A stretch of DNA of 64,000 bases. Source: Tenebrio molitor. Lineage: Eukaryota; Arthropoda; Insecta; Coleoptera; Tenebrionidae. Shown here in pieces: positions 48,313-60,884 of the stretch. Each line of letters begins with the position of its first letter. The stretch's first letter is position 1. A program made the position numbers and the translations under genes. The stretch is taken from assembly GCF_963966145.1 (NCBI RefSeq), contig NC_091048.1, positions 9,052,001-9,116,000 on the forward strand. The letters run 5' to 3'. Below the pieces are notes generated by a model. It ran no database searches. It saw only the letters and a list, made by a program, of their open reading frames with translations, and was not told where the DNA came from.

Positions 48313-50431
48313 AATATTTATAACATTACGACAAAAAAAGCCTAAATGGGACTCAAATTATAAATAACGACTACCTATAAGACATAACACAATTTACCTT
48401 TATCTATAAATCAACACAAGGAAGTCATAAATTCATCATACAGAGGTAGCATGGTCATAATTGTGTTAAATTTTGGTACGGTCTGTTAGAAACAAATTAC
48501 CCATAAATATTATTAATTAGAGTAAAAAAAAAGAATAAATTGAAGTTTTTTGTGTGCAATTAAAAGTTTTCTTTTTTGTCAGATTAGAGCTTACTTTTCC
48601 TAAATATATTTCTCAAGAAATACAGTACGACTACTACGTTGAAAGATATGAATTTTATTCGTTATTCCTTCTTTTACTTTCTGGAATTTAAAATTAGAAG
48701 TCAACCTGTTTTTTAAAATGTTAAAGTAAGCGAGAACTTCCATGTTCAACTTTTTACAACAACACTCTTAATTATTAAAAATGATCGTATTTTTTGTCAT
48801 AAAAAAAATTCCAATTGAAACTGAAGATTTTTTTGGACTTGACACGATCTAAACTGTTAGATTTGAAAGCAGTTCACGAATTGTAGAACCTTTCAGTAGA
48901 AAAACACTAGAAAATGAAATTACCTTTGCGTGACACGGTTGATGAAGCAGTTCCACACTGTCCAAAAGAACTCCAATGACAATAATATATTCAATCCGGA
49001 ATAAACATGAACTCTGCTTATAGAATAAAACCGAAGTTATGTTTCGTAATAAAATGAAAAGCGTTATCTAAATTTTATTGAACATCATGTTTTATGGAGA
49101 TGGGAACCGTTGTACAGGTTCAAGCCTATAGGTTTACTGCAGGCCTTATAAGATTTTTATTGATGAGTCCGTAAAAGCCAAATCGGTTCTAAATTATCGA
49201 CTGCCCTCCACAATTGGACAGTTCCGATCGTTTGCAAAATTCTCCAATTTTTATCGAACATGAAACGTTGATGTATCGTCCACCTACTCCTTGATTAAAT
49301 TTGCACGAGCGTAAACAAGGACCCAATTCCGATAATATCAACTTCTTCATCTCGTCGCGATGCAGTTGAAATCGAGCCGCTCCAACAATTTGGCAACGAA
49401 CGAAACGGTCGTCTCTTGGAGATAATAAACGCGCGGATTGCGGTGCATAGTTCCGTGCGGCCGCGGAGGCGGCGTCGGTGTCTCGTGCAGGTCCGTCTCG
49501 GGGCCGCGAGATGCTGTGACAGAATGCATGGCCCATAAAACCGGCGCGAGATGACTTAATACGATAGCAGGGCCACGCTTTAGTTAGCGCCGAGTCAAGG
49601 AGAAGGGACACCGGCAAGACGGTGCTGTCGCTGACAGTTTATCACGGGAGACGCGGAGCATATATAACTAGGATCTGGGGGCGACGCCGCCACTTCGCCG
49701 AGAAGTCTTGCTCCGCCGGGGACGAGGAGGAGATGGATGAGTGCGCCCCCGGCGACGCGACCAATGCTGTATCGGCCACGTCTGCAACCTGTCCACATAA
49801 ATCTGTCATCAGTCGACACACACACCGCCCCTCTCCGCCGCCGCCAAGTGATGGCTGAACTCGGGAACTTTCAGATCTATCTCGCTATTTATACCCGACA
49901 CGAGACGTACACTCTGTTTTCTTCGGGCCGTCTCTCATGGTTACATGTTGCCGATAACGAGACGACAAATTCGCCAGAAGAGGCTTCCATTGTTACACGA
50001 TACGTAACATGCGGGTTTGATGGTTGGCCCTTTGTTACTCTAATTTCGACCGACCAGGCCGATCCATCAAAATCAACGGAGAGGAGTGTGGATGGAATTT
50101 TTACGACGGTGATGGTCGCCATAGGACCCGGTTTTGAGCACCACGAGCGCCCGCATCAAGCGCTACGGATTCTCCCCCATGGCATTGGGAGATTAATTAG
50201 TGCCTGGATCAACAGGTAATTCGATAGAAAGTTTTTTCTTTGCAAACAATGGATAGTTGCTGGTTGGATGTTTCTGAACAGAGCATTCCACATGATGAGG
50301 TGCAATTATTCTCCCTCTATTATCAATGATCAGAGTTTCAAAAAATTACCAACATACATATATTATTTTCAGATCCCTTTATTGTCATTACAAACAAATT
50401 CTGCTGAATTTTCATTACTTATTAAGGCCAA
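48313..50431. other. upstream DNA with a prominent GC-rich, CpG-rich island
   Basis: The island at about 49.3-50.2 kb carries frames on both strands that look composition-driven. A TATATA element near 49657 on the minus strand, with a TCAG about 34 nt downstream, makes it a candidate core promoter for the gene strand (see findings). Confidence 0.4.
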
Positions 50432-50726
50432 ATCATTAACTGTAGAAGTGAGTCTTTTTCTGCTAAGCCCAGAAATTGAAGACCGAGACGAAGTAGACAT
50501 CTGAGTCATCTGACATCCATGGATACGCCCACACAGGGCGACTCGTGTTAGACCTCAGCGAAACTCGTAAATACTGAGTAATAATTTCGTTATTTCCCTT
50601 TTTTATAGGCTTTTTTTTAATGGCGATAATTTTATTATTAAATATTTCTTGCAACTGATAATTGATAAATAAATCATTTGACTCGACCGAGCCGTCTGTG
50701 CACACTTTTACTCCTAGGACTTGAAG
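50432..50726 (+). repeat. dispersed repeat family R6, copy 2 (about 295 bp)
   Basis: It shares the left and right blocks with copy 1 but has a shorter, largely different middle. The right block ends CTCCTAGGACTTGAAG exactly where the next element begins. Confidence 0.75.
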
Positions 50727-51229
50727 TACACTGACCGGCACAAAAAACGACTCATTATGATTTCTTTAATAAATGATCTTGAAATTATATTTGTGCTTAT
50801 TTTTCTTTATTATAGTTAATTTGGGATATTTTCAATGATCGGGAGTGCTATGGTCACCATGGCAACCGAAGTGTTTTGTTTAAATGAATTATTAGAAAAT
50901 TTGCGCTACTTCCATGTTGTGTTTTTGTCGGTTGATTTACGTGTTAAAATATTTAATTTGAGAATAGGAGATACTAATTCAAAATGCTGTTCAAATTTTG
51001 GCAATTTTTCATAACATCATTTTTTTTAAATTAAGTACTTTTATTTTTTTTCCATTAAAATTTTATTTGCTGTATTTAATGTTTTGTTTGTCGGATATTC
51101 TTTGGCAAAGAATAACTTAAATAACACTTATCAATACAACATGACATCAAAATTTTTTTCTAAGACAATGAATTACTTAATTATATTAATAAAATTCAAA
51201 GTGAGTTGTTTTTTGTGCCGGTCAGTGTA
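50727..51229. mobile_element. 503-bp mariner-type MITE with TACACTGACCGGCAC ends
   Basis: The inverted ends read TACACTGACCGGCACAAAAA and its complement, extending about 27 bp. Terminal TA on both sides fits TA target duplication. No transposase is encoded. Confidence 0.88.
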
Positions 51230-54200
51230 TTTCTACTCCGCTCACAAAAAAAAAAGCCACTTTAACCGTTTCTATGGAGATACAGAAAGGCGCGATTTTC
51301 GAATGCAAGTTATATAATATGTACATACAATTAAATAGTTATGTGAAGAATAATTGTATCTATATACGAGATTTTCTAAAGCAACTTACGAGTATTACCT
51401 GTTTGGCCATTAAGGATGCAGAATACTTCAGGTGGGAGTCAAAATTGGCCCAAAAACAATTCAGCTTCCCAAAACATTGACATTGAGCCCTTAACTAAAC
51501 ATTGATGTTAATTTTTTTAATGCCATCAGTTTATTCCTAGTTATTGATAATCTGTGAATTCTGTGGTAATCATAAAAATATTTCGCGATGGACCTATCCA
51601 GAGAAAAAGTGCAATAAGTACCTAGGTCTAGGTACTTTTTTATGGTAACGATAGCAGTTCGACAAAAATAACTTCGCTTTGGTTTTTGTTTTCTCTTGAT
51701 CAGTGCGGCTACCTTGTCTGTTATTAAAGAGTCACCGTGTATATTATTACAATTTTCAGTTTGTTTTTTTAAATTTATGTATCGTTCATTTAAGTGCCCC
51801 TGTATTTTTAGACACTCGAATGGTGCGCGGTCGGGTCGTAACTTGATCCAGTGCTGGTGGAAATTGACTGACAGGAACTCCGGACCTGAATCCCGTTGGG
51901 TATTTTTGGGTCAGCGTTAGGTGTAAAATGTAGAACGATACGATAACGATACCAGGGTCGTACAGAAAGCGGTACTTTTTTAACGAACTTGGGGATTCAG
52001 TATTTTAAGTCGGCAATTTCCACTTCATTCTTGATTTTGCTTGTGGTTTGCGAATTGTGTAGTTCGTAAATCGCCGTCTAATCTTGATCGCGGCGAGACA
52101 AGTCTAGTAAATCACTCGAATAAAATTATAAAGAGCAAAACAAAAAAGGTAATATCGAAAAGATCCAGCAATTAGTTCGGTATCCCCGTTTAAATGGAAG
52201 TTGTTTGTCTCTTCTGGCGGGACGTTTGTTCTTTTTATCCGTTCTTTTCCTTATGATTAATTAAAACATCTTCATAAATTCCAGGTTATTATCCTGTGGG
52301 GAGCTGCGAGAGGTCCCCTCGGCTTATAAATACCACCCTGCCCTTCCCCTTGCTGTAACGCCGTCCGCATCCATCGTAACTTAGACACAGTGACATATGT
52401 TAATAGTCAATTTTAATCATAGCGTTTTTATCCGAAGTGATGTGAGCTCGCCGGTAATTTACGGTGATGTTGTGTTTTATTTCAGTATCTTATAGAGTCG
52501 GCCTCTGGTGTCGTCTCTGTCTTCGGTACGAGGTGCCGTATCGTTACGTTCTTGTTTTGACTATAACCTGAACATAATTTGTGTAAAATACGTCCTGGAG
52601 ACGTTTTAAATTCGTCTCCTTTACCTGTAAGTATAATTACATTTGCATGTGTCGACGATAAACTAAGCCTCCGTCGCGGCCTTTTCCCTCGTTCGCTCTC
52701 CACCAGGTCGTGGTGGTACCGCAAAAATTTCCGATAACCAGGTGGTGGAAGAGCGTTCATAAAACGCCATAAAGTAGTACTTTGCATGTCCATATAGTAC
52801 GCGCAATACAAGACAGCCGAGCCGTCACATAAACAAGACATCTCGTACGCGTTTTTACGGTACGTCTCCGCATAACGAGTACATAAACCTGTGTATAAAT
52901 AGTGCTTAACTTGTCCTTAAGTGTCCATAAAGCATCGGACTCATGTCAGATTATGTTGGTTTATGACGTGTGTCCAGCTTTAGACTTGCTAATGGTGCTC
53001 GGATGCGACCGAATCAATCTAGAAGAAGGAGAGGACGTGGGCCGGAGTGACGATTTATGGAAGGTGGACGCGCTCACTTCAGCCATTCTCCGACCAATAT
53101 GTCATAGCGATGGTAAAAACAGAAACCATAAATAATTGCCATTAGAAATTCCATGATCGCTATCGAGTTTTATTCCTGCAGAGATTGCAAGATGCAACAA
53201 AGAGATGGAAAGGTTATTAGGAGAAGCGGAAGGACGAAAGGTCAGACCAAAAGCTAGAGGTTAACTTGTTATGATTTTATAAATATCACATCACACGGAA
53301 ATTCGGAACAATGGAAAGTAGAGTTGATGGGATGGTCTCTTTCATATACGGTGTGGCCTCAAAATGCCCACATCACACTCATTTCTCAACAGTACGAAAA
53401 CCTCGGGTGCTACAAGTTCATGGAAATCACCGTGAATCACTCTATAAATTACCAAGAATGTTTATATCAAGGTGAGCAATAACCTTGCGTCAAGAGTAAA
53501 ATAGAGACAAAATAGCAAACTCTTAAAAAATGTGAAAATTGAATTATTTTAAGACTTTGGTCAAAACCCAAGGGCCTAAAGAAGATTTTACTAAAACACT
53601 TTAAAAAACCTCTGTAGACAGGCAACTTCCACAAAGGCAATAAAATTTTAAATTGTCCATTGTCTAAGGAGGCGTGAATGGAGAACATAATTTGAATAAG
53701 TATTCTGAATTCTTATTTATTGTTACAACTTGTCACCAGCTACTATTTCAGTTCAAAAACTAGCACTGGACCAGTTTCCTAAACACACATCAAGTCATCT
53801 TTTCCAAATATGTAACCTCTTCAAAAAAGCAAATTACACAATAAGAAAAAAGTGTTTGCAACCAGTGAATAAGTGTTTACTTCGGAAAAACCGGCAACGT
53901 AAGATCTGACAGCGTCACACGATTTTGACGTCGTCGAAATTCCAACAAAAATGTAGATCTAGTTGACTAATTTTCGATTTAAAAAAGTCTTCAAATTTTG
54001 GTTTCAAGGTTATGGGGTTCTTGTAAAATAGAAATTACAAACAAGTTTACGGGAATTTTCTGAACTGTAACAAACAACCTAAACTTTGGCACGTTTATGA
54101 AAATAGTATAAAAATTTGATTAATGTGGAAACCACATGACTAATTTGTTTTGAATTTTTTTTAGATTTGTGACAATAAAGTTGTTTGCTAAAATTATTTG

Positions 54201-55659
54201 TCACTGTATCAAATGAAAGGAGTTTGCCAACTAACGCAAATCATTGTGAGGAGCTGGATGTACAGAGTGTTTAAAATAAAATTACTCTACAGAGCCAAAA
54301 AGACGAAACAAAACTGTAATAGTTTGAAAGGAATGTTTTGTTAAGAATCTTATAACTCAAGACATCTGCAAGTCGTTTGGTAAATATTTTCGCGGTGTCC
54401 TGATGTCCTCTGACAGAAATCCGTCGAGTTATGGCATCCTGACCGTTATCACCTCGATTTAATCGTCTGCCCAAATAAATCGACCATTTAAATAAATTAA
54501 TAGACACTCGAAGCCGCAGTCGGACTCGTTAAATTACCCGATCGGATCGGCTTGCAAAAAACAAATTAATCAACTTCTTCTCCTCGAGGCCAAAAAAAAC
54601 GAGAAATAAATTGACAGAATGTGGTAGGTTGTGTGATAACTGCATTAGCCTACGGTCGCTTCTTCAACTTTTATCGGTCGTTATACCGACGTGACGAGTG
54701 AGAAACAGTTGAAAGATGACGAGTCCTTGAAAAGTCCCCAGGTAATATGATGAAGGAGTCGCGGGCGGCCGACCATGTCATCTCGCTAATCTGACGTACG
54801 CGAGACATGACACAGACGACTATGCTGAATACCTGACTTGAAAAAAATTAAAATTAAGACAGGTTATTTTCACAGTGGACGCGTTCCGATGCCGGGGGAA
54901 AAAAACGAAAGATGAACCGTCACGACCCGGACGAGGAATGCAACCCCAAAAGGGGGAGAGGAGTATTGTAATCGGGACATTTGCAATATGGTTGGTCCGA
55001 GCAGCTTGAAATCATTTTGTTTCGATTAACAATTTGCATTTACAATATGGGGTCGTTAGATGCACCATGGGGGACGCCACTTAAATTGCCTAAATTTACG
55101 TTAAGTAAGTCGAGAAAGTATCAATAAAAATTCATAATTATGGCCGAGTTAAGTAGTGATATTCTTCAAATTTTTAATTGATAAAGCTGTTGTGTCAAAA
55201 TTTATCCACGCCATCGTGAACGATACAAACCTGAAGAATCTTCGGTACTATTGGCACAGTTTTTAGAGTCTTTACAACAAAAAAAATATACATTTTCGGG
55301 GAGAAGTACCTAGATTATTCGTTTGTAGATCTAGATTATAAAATGTGTTACATATTATTTTTCCAAAGCAACAACATAATTTAAGATTGCATCATCATGC
55401 AAGTGTCAAATGATTTCTCAAAGTGAAAGTGCTTGTGGACTGATGTTTCTTCTCATTGAATTTTTTTAAAATAAAATTTTTCTCTACCAAGAATATTTCG
55501 GACATTTTGGTTATCATCACAACATCTTGATTCTTAGAAGGTTAACAAAAGGTCGACAGTTCTTACTGTTACCTCATTTAATATATTAAATATTCCAGCA
55601 CCATTTGCATTTCCGAAAGCAAAACTTTACTATTATGTCTTCCACAACTGACGTTAAGA
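51230..55659. other. upstream DNA; no gene recognised
   Basis: A GC-richer patch at about 52.2-53.1 kb includes a TATAAATA box on the plus strand at 52325, without a good initiator at the right distance. The rest is AT-rich. Frames, including a 119-codon one on the minus strand at 52482-52841, resemble no family. A lone mariner-like word TACAGAGTGTTTAAAATA occurs near 54258 without a partner. Confidence 0.4.
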
Positions 55660-56262
55660 TGTTTTAAGTAACTAAAAAGAAACTTGAAGGACACTAACCG
55701 AATACTGGAGAAAAATACTATCAGAGAAACGGGTATGGCAGTGAAAAAGTGGAAATATTAAGAGCAAAAGGAAGACGGACGAATGTAGAGCTGAGTGAAA
55801 TGGACAAAGACACAGACAAGCAAGAAAGAAGGGAAAGAATCAAAGAATCCAGATATCACAGGAAGTATGAGAGGTGTATGACAGAGGAAATTCCAGAATA
55901 CCTGGGGAGAGAAAGACCGTAAAAGAAAGAAAAATGATGGCGAAATTTTTAGATGTGGGAACGAGAAGAGAAAAAACAGGTTTTGGGTGGAAAGAGAGAA
56001 AAGAAGGTAGAGAATATGCTATGAGGAGAGAGAAACAATTGAGCACATGTGGAATGGATGTAGGACTGAGAGAAAGGAACGGGGAGAAACAGAATGAAGA
56101 CGGAAGGGAGATAAGATGGATGAAAAAAATATGGAAGAGGAGGGAAAGAATAGAAAAAGAAAGGGGTGGGGGATAAGAAAAAATGTTTCCTTTTTGGAAT
56201 TGTATTTTTATGTTTGTAATCAGGAATTCGAAAGCCCGGAGGGCAAATAAAGCCTTATTTTT
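55660..56262 (+). pseudogene. degraded 3' end of a non-LTR (LINE) retrotransposon
   Basis: A frame from about 55738 encodes RYHRKYERCMTEEIPEYLGRE before a stop at about 55922. In other frames follow a Cys-containing stretch, then ICYEERETIEHMWNGC near 56017-56068, then EDGREIRWMKKIWKRRERIE. Together this is the C-terminal knuckle (C-x2-...-E-x3-I-x-H-x-W-x-GC) and tail seen at the end of many insect non-LTR reverse-transcriptase ORFs. At least two frameshifts and a stop break it. The 3' UTR ends CCCGGAGGGCAAATAAAGCC with AATAAA at 56246-56251. The strong 5' truncation is typical of LINE insertion. Confidence 0.7.
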
Positions 56263-56420
56263 TAAGTCACTAAAAAGAAGTTTTAATTTCAAAAACTTAT
56301 ACCTATAGTAACTGTTGACTTGTTTTTTGATTTTTGTTTGATAAAAATCGACAATCTTTTTAACCAAATATCTCTTGAAAAACTAATATGTAATAATAAA
56401 AATAATAATACGTTGGCATT

Positions 56421-56502
56421 GTTCGATCTGTGAGGTGCAACAACATTGGAGGCGGTCACTGTTTGGATGGGTGGTCAGCAGGGAAATCGCCTTTCGTTGT
56501 AA
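56421..56502 (+). repeat. 5S-rRNA-like fragment, copy 2
   Basis: CGATCTGTGAGGTGCAACAAC, later GGCGGTCACTGTTTGGATGGGT and ATCGC-CTTTCGTTGTAA, parallels copy 1. Both have the same type of insertion between GGATGGGT and the ACCGC/ATCGC block and both end in CGTTGTAA, which supports a shared mobile ancestor. Confidence 0.6.
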
Positions 56503-58600
56503 TTTCACATGCAAAAACTCCAATTTGAAAAAAAAAATAAAATGGTGTCTTTAGAATTTTTAAAAGTACGTGAAGAATATCAGAAATACAATTTAGAAGC
56601 AGAAATGTTGTGGTTTGAGACAGTGTAAACACTTTTAAGATACTTCTGTACCCACAGAGGCAGAAATGTTGTAGTACGACCGGAAAAATAATCGTGCCAA
56701 GTATCGCTCGTGCATGCACAATATGTGGTAAAAGTAGGTATTTTGTACATTCTTGAATTAAAACACTGCAGTTCAAGTACTCTTCGTCCCTAAGCAGACC
56801 ATTTTAAGATAGTTTGGTATAAAAATGAAAAATTAATCTGTCGTGACACTTATTGTTTTTTATAATGAATAAATTAAAACTGATCGATTGAATAATATGG
56901 AAGGCGCCAAAATTCCGGCTTAAGCCTGTCTCGACTTTGAAACATTTTTGATCAGACTATTCCCAGATACACTTTTAACTCTGTTACGGTCTGTTGGCGT
57001 TCGAGCAACTTAAATAACCTGTCAATCGTAGTCAGGAAACGTGAGTGAAGTGAAGAAACCTTCATGTCCCGCCGAAAATCCGACGTTTTGATGATGTGAC
57101 CATCAAATGCGACACGCTGTCGATAAAATTGGAAGAAACGTCGTATAAATACCGTTCCGATTTTACTATCGGATCGAACGGAGATGGCCGCTTCTTTCTG
57201 CATTTACGACCACCGACGAGCTAGTGCGTGAACCCGTTAGGACTTGATAAAATTGGAAGAGGTTTTTGAAAATCTGGTGCGAGAGACGAGGGGCCATCAC
57301 GTGCAAGGATCATTACCACATGAATCCATTTAATTAATTCGGCGTCGATCTGTCAGGGGTGGCGACGGGGTGTCATCTCGTCGCTCCCCTTCCGTCCCTT
57401 ATCACCTGACAGGTGCGGCCCCGTCTCCGGCGAGGATCGGCGTGGGTATTGATATATGGCCGCTCGCGACGAGGAAACATCAACATTTGTCTTGTCTTTT
57501 TGAGAAATCAGCAGTACCAGTGACATATTAATGACGTTATATATGATAAAGAATATGAAAGTTGCCGGGGATAAACAAATCTATAAATAATAAATTCCAC
57601 GGAAAGTTGTACTGACGGCGAACACACTCATCGATCGTAACTTTACTTCTTGATGTCTGTTGTTCTTTGTGGAATCGAGAGGATAAGTTCGACGGAGACC
57701 GCGGCGCGGCGTGCATTCTTTCTATTATTTATTGCGTTTTCGGAAAACACATGTTAAAAAATATGCTGCACGACGACGACACATGGGATGAAGACGACAC
57801 GACAAGGATGCATCATCGGTTCTGATGCAATCGGACCAGACTCACCTTCAGCTCTTCAAAATACACCAACGAAAACTAAACTGGATCGCGCAAGTTCAAC
57901 CGTTGCGTATCGGACACTCTCCTCTTCGGCGCACCAAGAAAAATTCACTTCTCCTTACAGCTGATTCTTATCTATTAAAGTAAATTATGATAGTACCTCC
58001 CACATGGTGGTTACTTATAATATTGCGTGTCCATAAATAAATAATTAATTACGTCGATTGGTAGGTGTATGGCATAAAATTGACGATACAGGTGATTGAA
58101 TGGTTGTAATGACCGTAAAAGTAATTTTCTTTATGCAATTGCAATTGTAAATTAATGACACATAATCAGTCAAACTGTAATTTATGAAAAATCTTTTTAA
58201 AAAGTAGCCAACCAAATGGGCTGTTTGCCGAATTACGGTACTGCTTGCGAAGAAAATTCTAATATTAAATAGTAACAGTATGTTTTGGTTCAGTGTCATT
58301 AGTAATCAACATTTTCAGAAAACTTCTAGAAAATCTCTAACTGGAGATTTTACATTTGCTCTTTATATTGTCAGATCTGTCACCAATTGAACGTACATGG
58401 TGAAGGACCAGCACGCGCCAGTCCTTAAACGATAAGTTTAATTAATTGCATATTACTTAAAATAACCCAGAAAAATCAACCTAGACATTTTCTTCCTTAA
58501 GATTATGGTCAAACTGGTAAGTAAACCAATTAACTTAAATTAAAGATAACTATTTCTTTAAGTATGTGAAAATGAAGGAACGAGTTATGATTATGTAGAG
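56503..58600. other. upstream DNA with GC-rich island and a possible 5' UTR exon
   Basis: The island at about 57.0-57.5 kb includes an overlapping E-box palindrome (CACCTGACAGGTG at 57403-57415). A donor-bearing segment at 57846-57960 is listed separately. No coding frame was recognised. Confidence 0.4.
57846..57960 (-). other. tio/tsh: candidate non-coding 5' exon of teashirt/tiptop
   Basis: On the gene strand this ends CTGAAG|GTGAGTCTGG, a near-consensus donor. The 115 nt upstream contain no ATG and look like an insect leader, with a TCCAGTTT that could serve as an initiator at about 57882. The exon's 5' end is arbitrary. Linkage to exon 1, 16 kb away, is inference only. Confidence 0.22.
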
Positions 58601-58846
58601 GTGTTGGATTTTCTCATGGGCTACGAGCCATATATGAGCAAACGACGAATATCGGTCTCTAGTATGTGCTACAAACCGACCGGAAAACATCGTAATTTGT
58701 TATTAGTTTCCTCTCTTTCTTGCCTATTTGCACGTATTTAAATTTGAAAGTGGTCGATGTTTTCAGTTTTCATTTACAGATTTTTCACTGGTTTATCGCT
58801 CCGCCTTCGCGCAGATATTTCCACAGCCCATGAAAGAATCCAACAC
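58601..58846 (-). mobile_element. MITE family GTGTTGG, copy 2
   Basis: The inverted ends GTGTTGGATTTTCTCATGGG and CAGCCCATGAAAG..CAACAC match copy 1 in opposite orientation, as do internal blocks around ACAAACCGACCGGAAAACAT. It is about 47 bp longer in the middle. Confidence 0.83.
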
Positions 58847-58916
58847 TTTACCGAAAATACTAAAATGGTAAAAACAACCCTTTTACAAGTCATCCGAGAA
58901 GAAAACTGAAACTTAC

Positions 58917-58953
58917 CAAATAAATAGACACTGGGCCAATTATGAACACTTAC
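58917..58953 (-). other. candidate recursive-splice site or 37-nt micro-exon
   Basis: On the minus strand a strong acceptor (TTTGTTTTCTGTTTCAG) is followed directly by GTAAGTG, and a second donor (TTTG|GTAAGTTTC) lies 37 nt on. This fits either a zero-length recursive site or a micro-exon that begins with a regenerated donor. It lies upstream of exon 1, so it is relevant only if the transcript begins farther right. Confidence 0.3.
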
Positions 58954-60884
58954 CTGAAACAGAAAACAAACATTTAAACAAATGTTAAAATGGCAAAAGA
59001 TGTTATTAAGATCAGTCTGCTACGAAAATAGAGGAAAACTGATATTCTTGTGCATAGTGTCGGCGATGATGGTCATATGTGTTTATTAGAATAATTACTG
59101 GCCTATTGACAGTTCTAAAGCAACATAATTAATGTTTGGAATTTACATGTGGAAAAAGTATTGTAATAACAACCACATTGCATCATGATATCACTAGCAC
59201 TGCAGTTGTTGGTTAAATGTTAAATGAGGTCATATTGTAATAATAAATTTCCACAAACAGTGTTTTTAAAGAAATTATCTTAAGCAACACAACCGCAGAC
59301 GCTTCAAAAATTAAAATCAATTTGATGTCACCGGAAAAATTGGAATTCTAATTATTCATTAAAATGGCAAAAATTTACATACATGTTGAGGATCTACAAT
59401 ACAGTTTGCAATTTGGAAATATCGATTTAAAAATAAGATGGGAGAACAACGCTTGTTATTACCTCTTGGGTTCAAAAATCCTAGAATCTTCCAAAGAACA
59501 AAAGTTTCTCGCTTCATGCCGGCAATTAAACCTTAATCGCGATACAACTCCACTCATCCATGATAATTCTTTCAGTTGTCAATCGATATCAAAATTGCCG
59601 TTACATCGAGCGCGATTACTCGATTAAATTTGATTGGCGGATTCTCACTCACGACACTTCTTCCTTCCATCTTTCTTGACAATCAATCACGCGTATAAAA
59701 TTAATGAAATTTCATCAATAAGTATAGTGCGCGCTATAGAAATATCGACCTAAGAGTGGAGACTAAGCGTCACGTGATATTGACTTAGGGCTTATATTTA
59801 TGGGCAATTCAGTGTCGTTTCATGGGGTACCAATATTGGTTTGATAACCGCCTGGCCATATATCAAATTAATGTCCCATTATTGCAATGTCGGCGAAAAT
59901 GGCAGCTAGTCAAGCCTCCATCCACGTTACATTATATTATGTGTTTTAAAGTGCACTCTACTGTTAGAATAATAGCCAGAAATAGCACCGGTAGCTGGTC
60001 AATACGCTAGATATTGAGAAATTCCGAAAAAATGTCCGTGGAAATACGCAAGGTGGGGTAAAGTACATCACGCAAATGTTTTCAGAATAAGATTGATCGA
60101 AACGTACCAGTGGTACTTGCCTTGTTGATTTTAATTTTATTACCTCTTTGGAATGATGTAATTACAAGGTCATGTATGTAAATTTCTATATAACTAAAAC
60201 TAATTTAATTTTATATTGTTACAGACCAACGAACACTACGAGAATCACAGAAGGATATAGAGAAGTAGCAGTTAATACTAAAATTTAAGAACGAGACAAT
60301 CTTATGAGATAAGAGAGCTGAAAAGATCCAAAAAGAAGACAAACACTGTAAGGATTTGAGTGAAGGATTTTTGCAAAGAATAATGTAAAGAAATGACCTC
60401 AGAGCGAAGCTAAACATATTTTACAAACTCAAGAGGAAAAAAATATCACTACAAAATTTAAGACCTACTTTACTGTTAAAATTTTAAGCTCCACGCATTG
60501 AATTAGGAACCTTTTTAATTATTTCGTTTCTTATAGCTCTTAAGATTTCATTTAAAAATAGTTTCAGGTGTAGGACACGGAAACCTAATCGTTTGCAGAA
60601 GTACTTATTAATTAATGGCACGAAATTAACTGAGCTCTTTCGTAGAAGTACTTATTACTTAATGTCGCGACATTCATTGGGCTTTTTTCTGACCATTTTT
60701 ATACTTTTGGTAGCTTTGTTCAGATTGTAGGCATTTCTTATGAGTTCATTTATAATTCATGAAAATGTCTTAATTAATCAACTTTTGACAACTTTCTAAT
60801 ACGAATTAAAAGAAGAACATTTTCCGTCTAAACACCTATCTATACGAAATCTTGCACTATAATTAGTTTCGTTGCAGTAGTAGG
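58954..60884. other. AT-rich upstream DNA; short direct repeats
   Basis: Two imperfect 45-49 bp direct repeats at 60597-60690 share AGAAGTACTTATTA, AATG and GGGCT/GAGCT-like words. No gene was recognised. Frames near 59.4 and 59.8 kb are short and unremarkable. Confidence 0.4.

Noticed and set aside
49189..49617. 142-codon minus-strand frame in a GC-rich island
   Set aside because: Residue composition follows GC content, frames are open on both strands, and no domain or splice context supports it.
52325..52332. TATAAATA as a plus-strand promoter
   Set aside because: No initiator at the expected spacing and no reading frame downstream.
52482..52841. 119-codon minus-strand frame
   Set aside because: No family resemblance and no splice or promoter support. 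Length is within chance for this composition.
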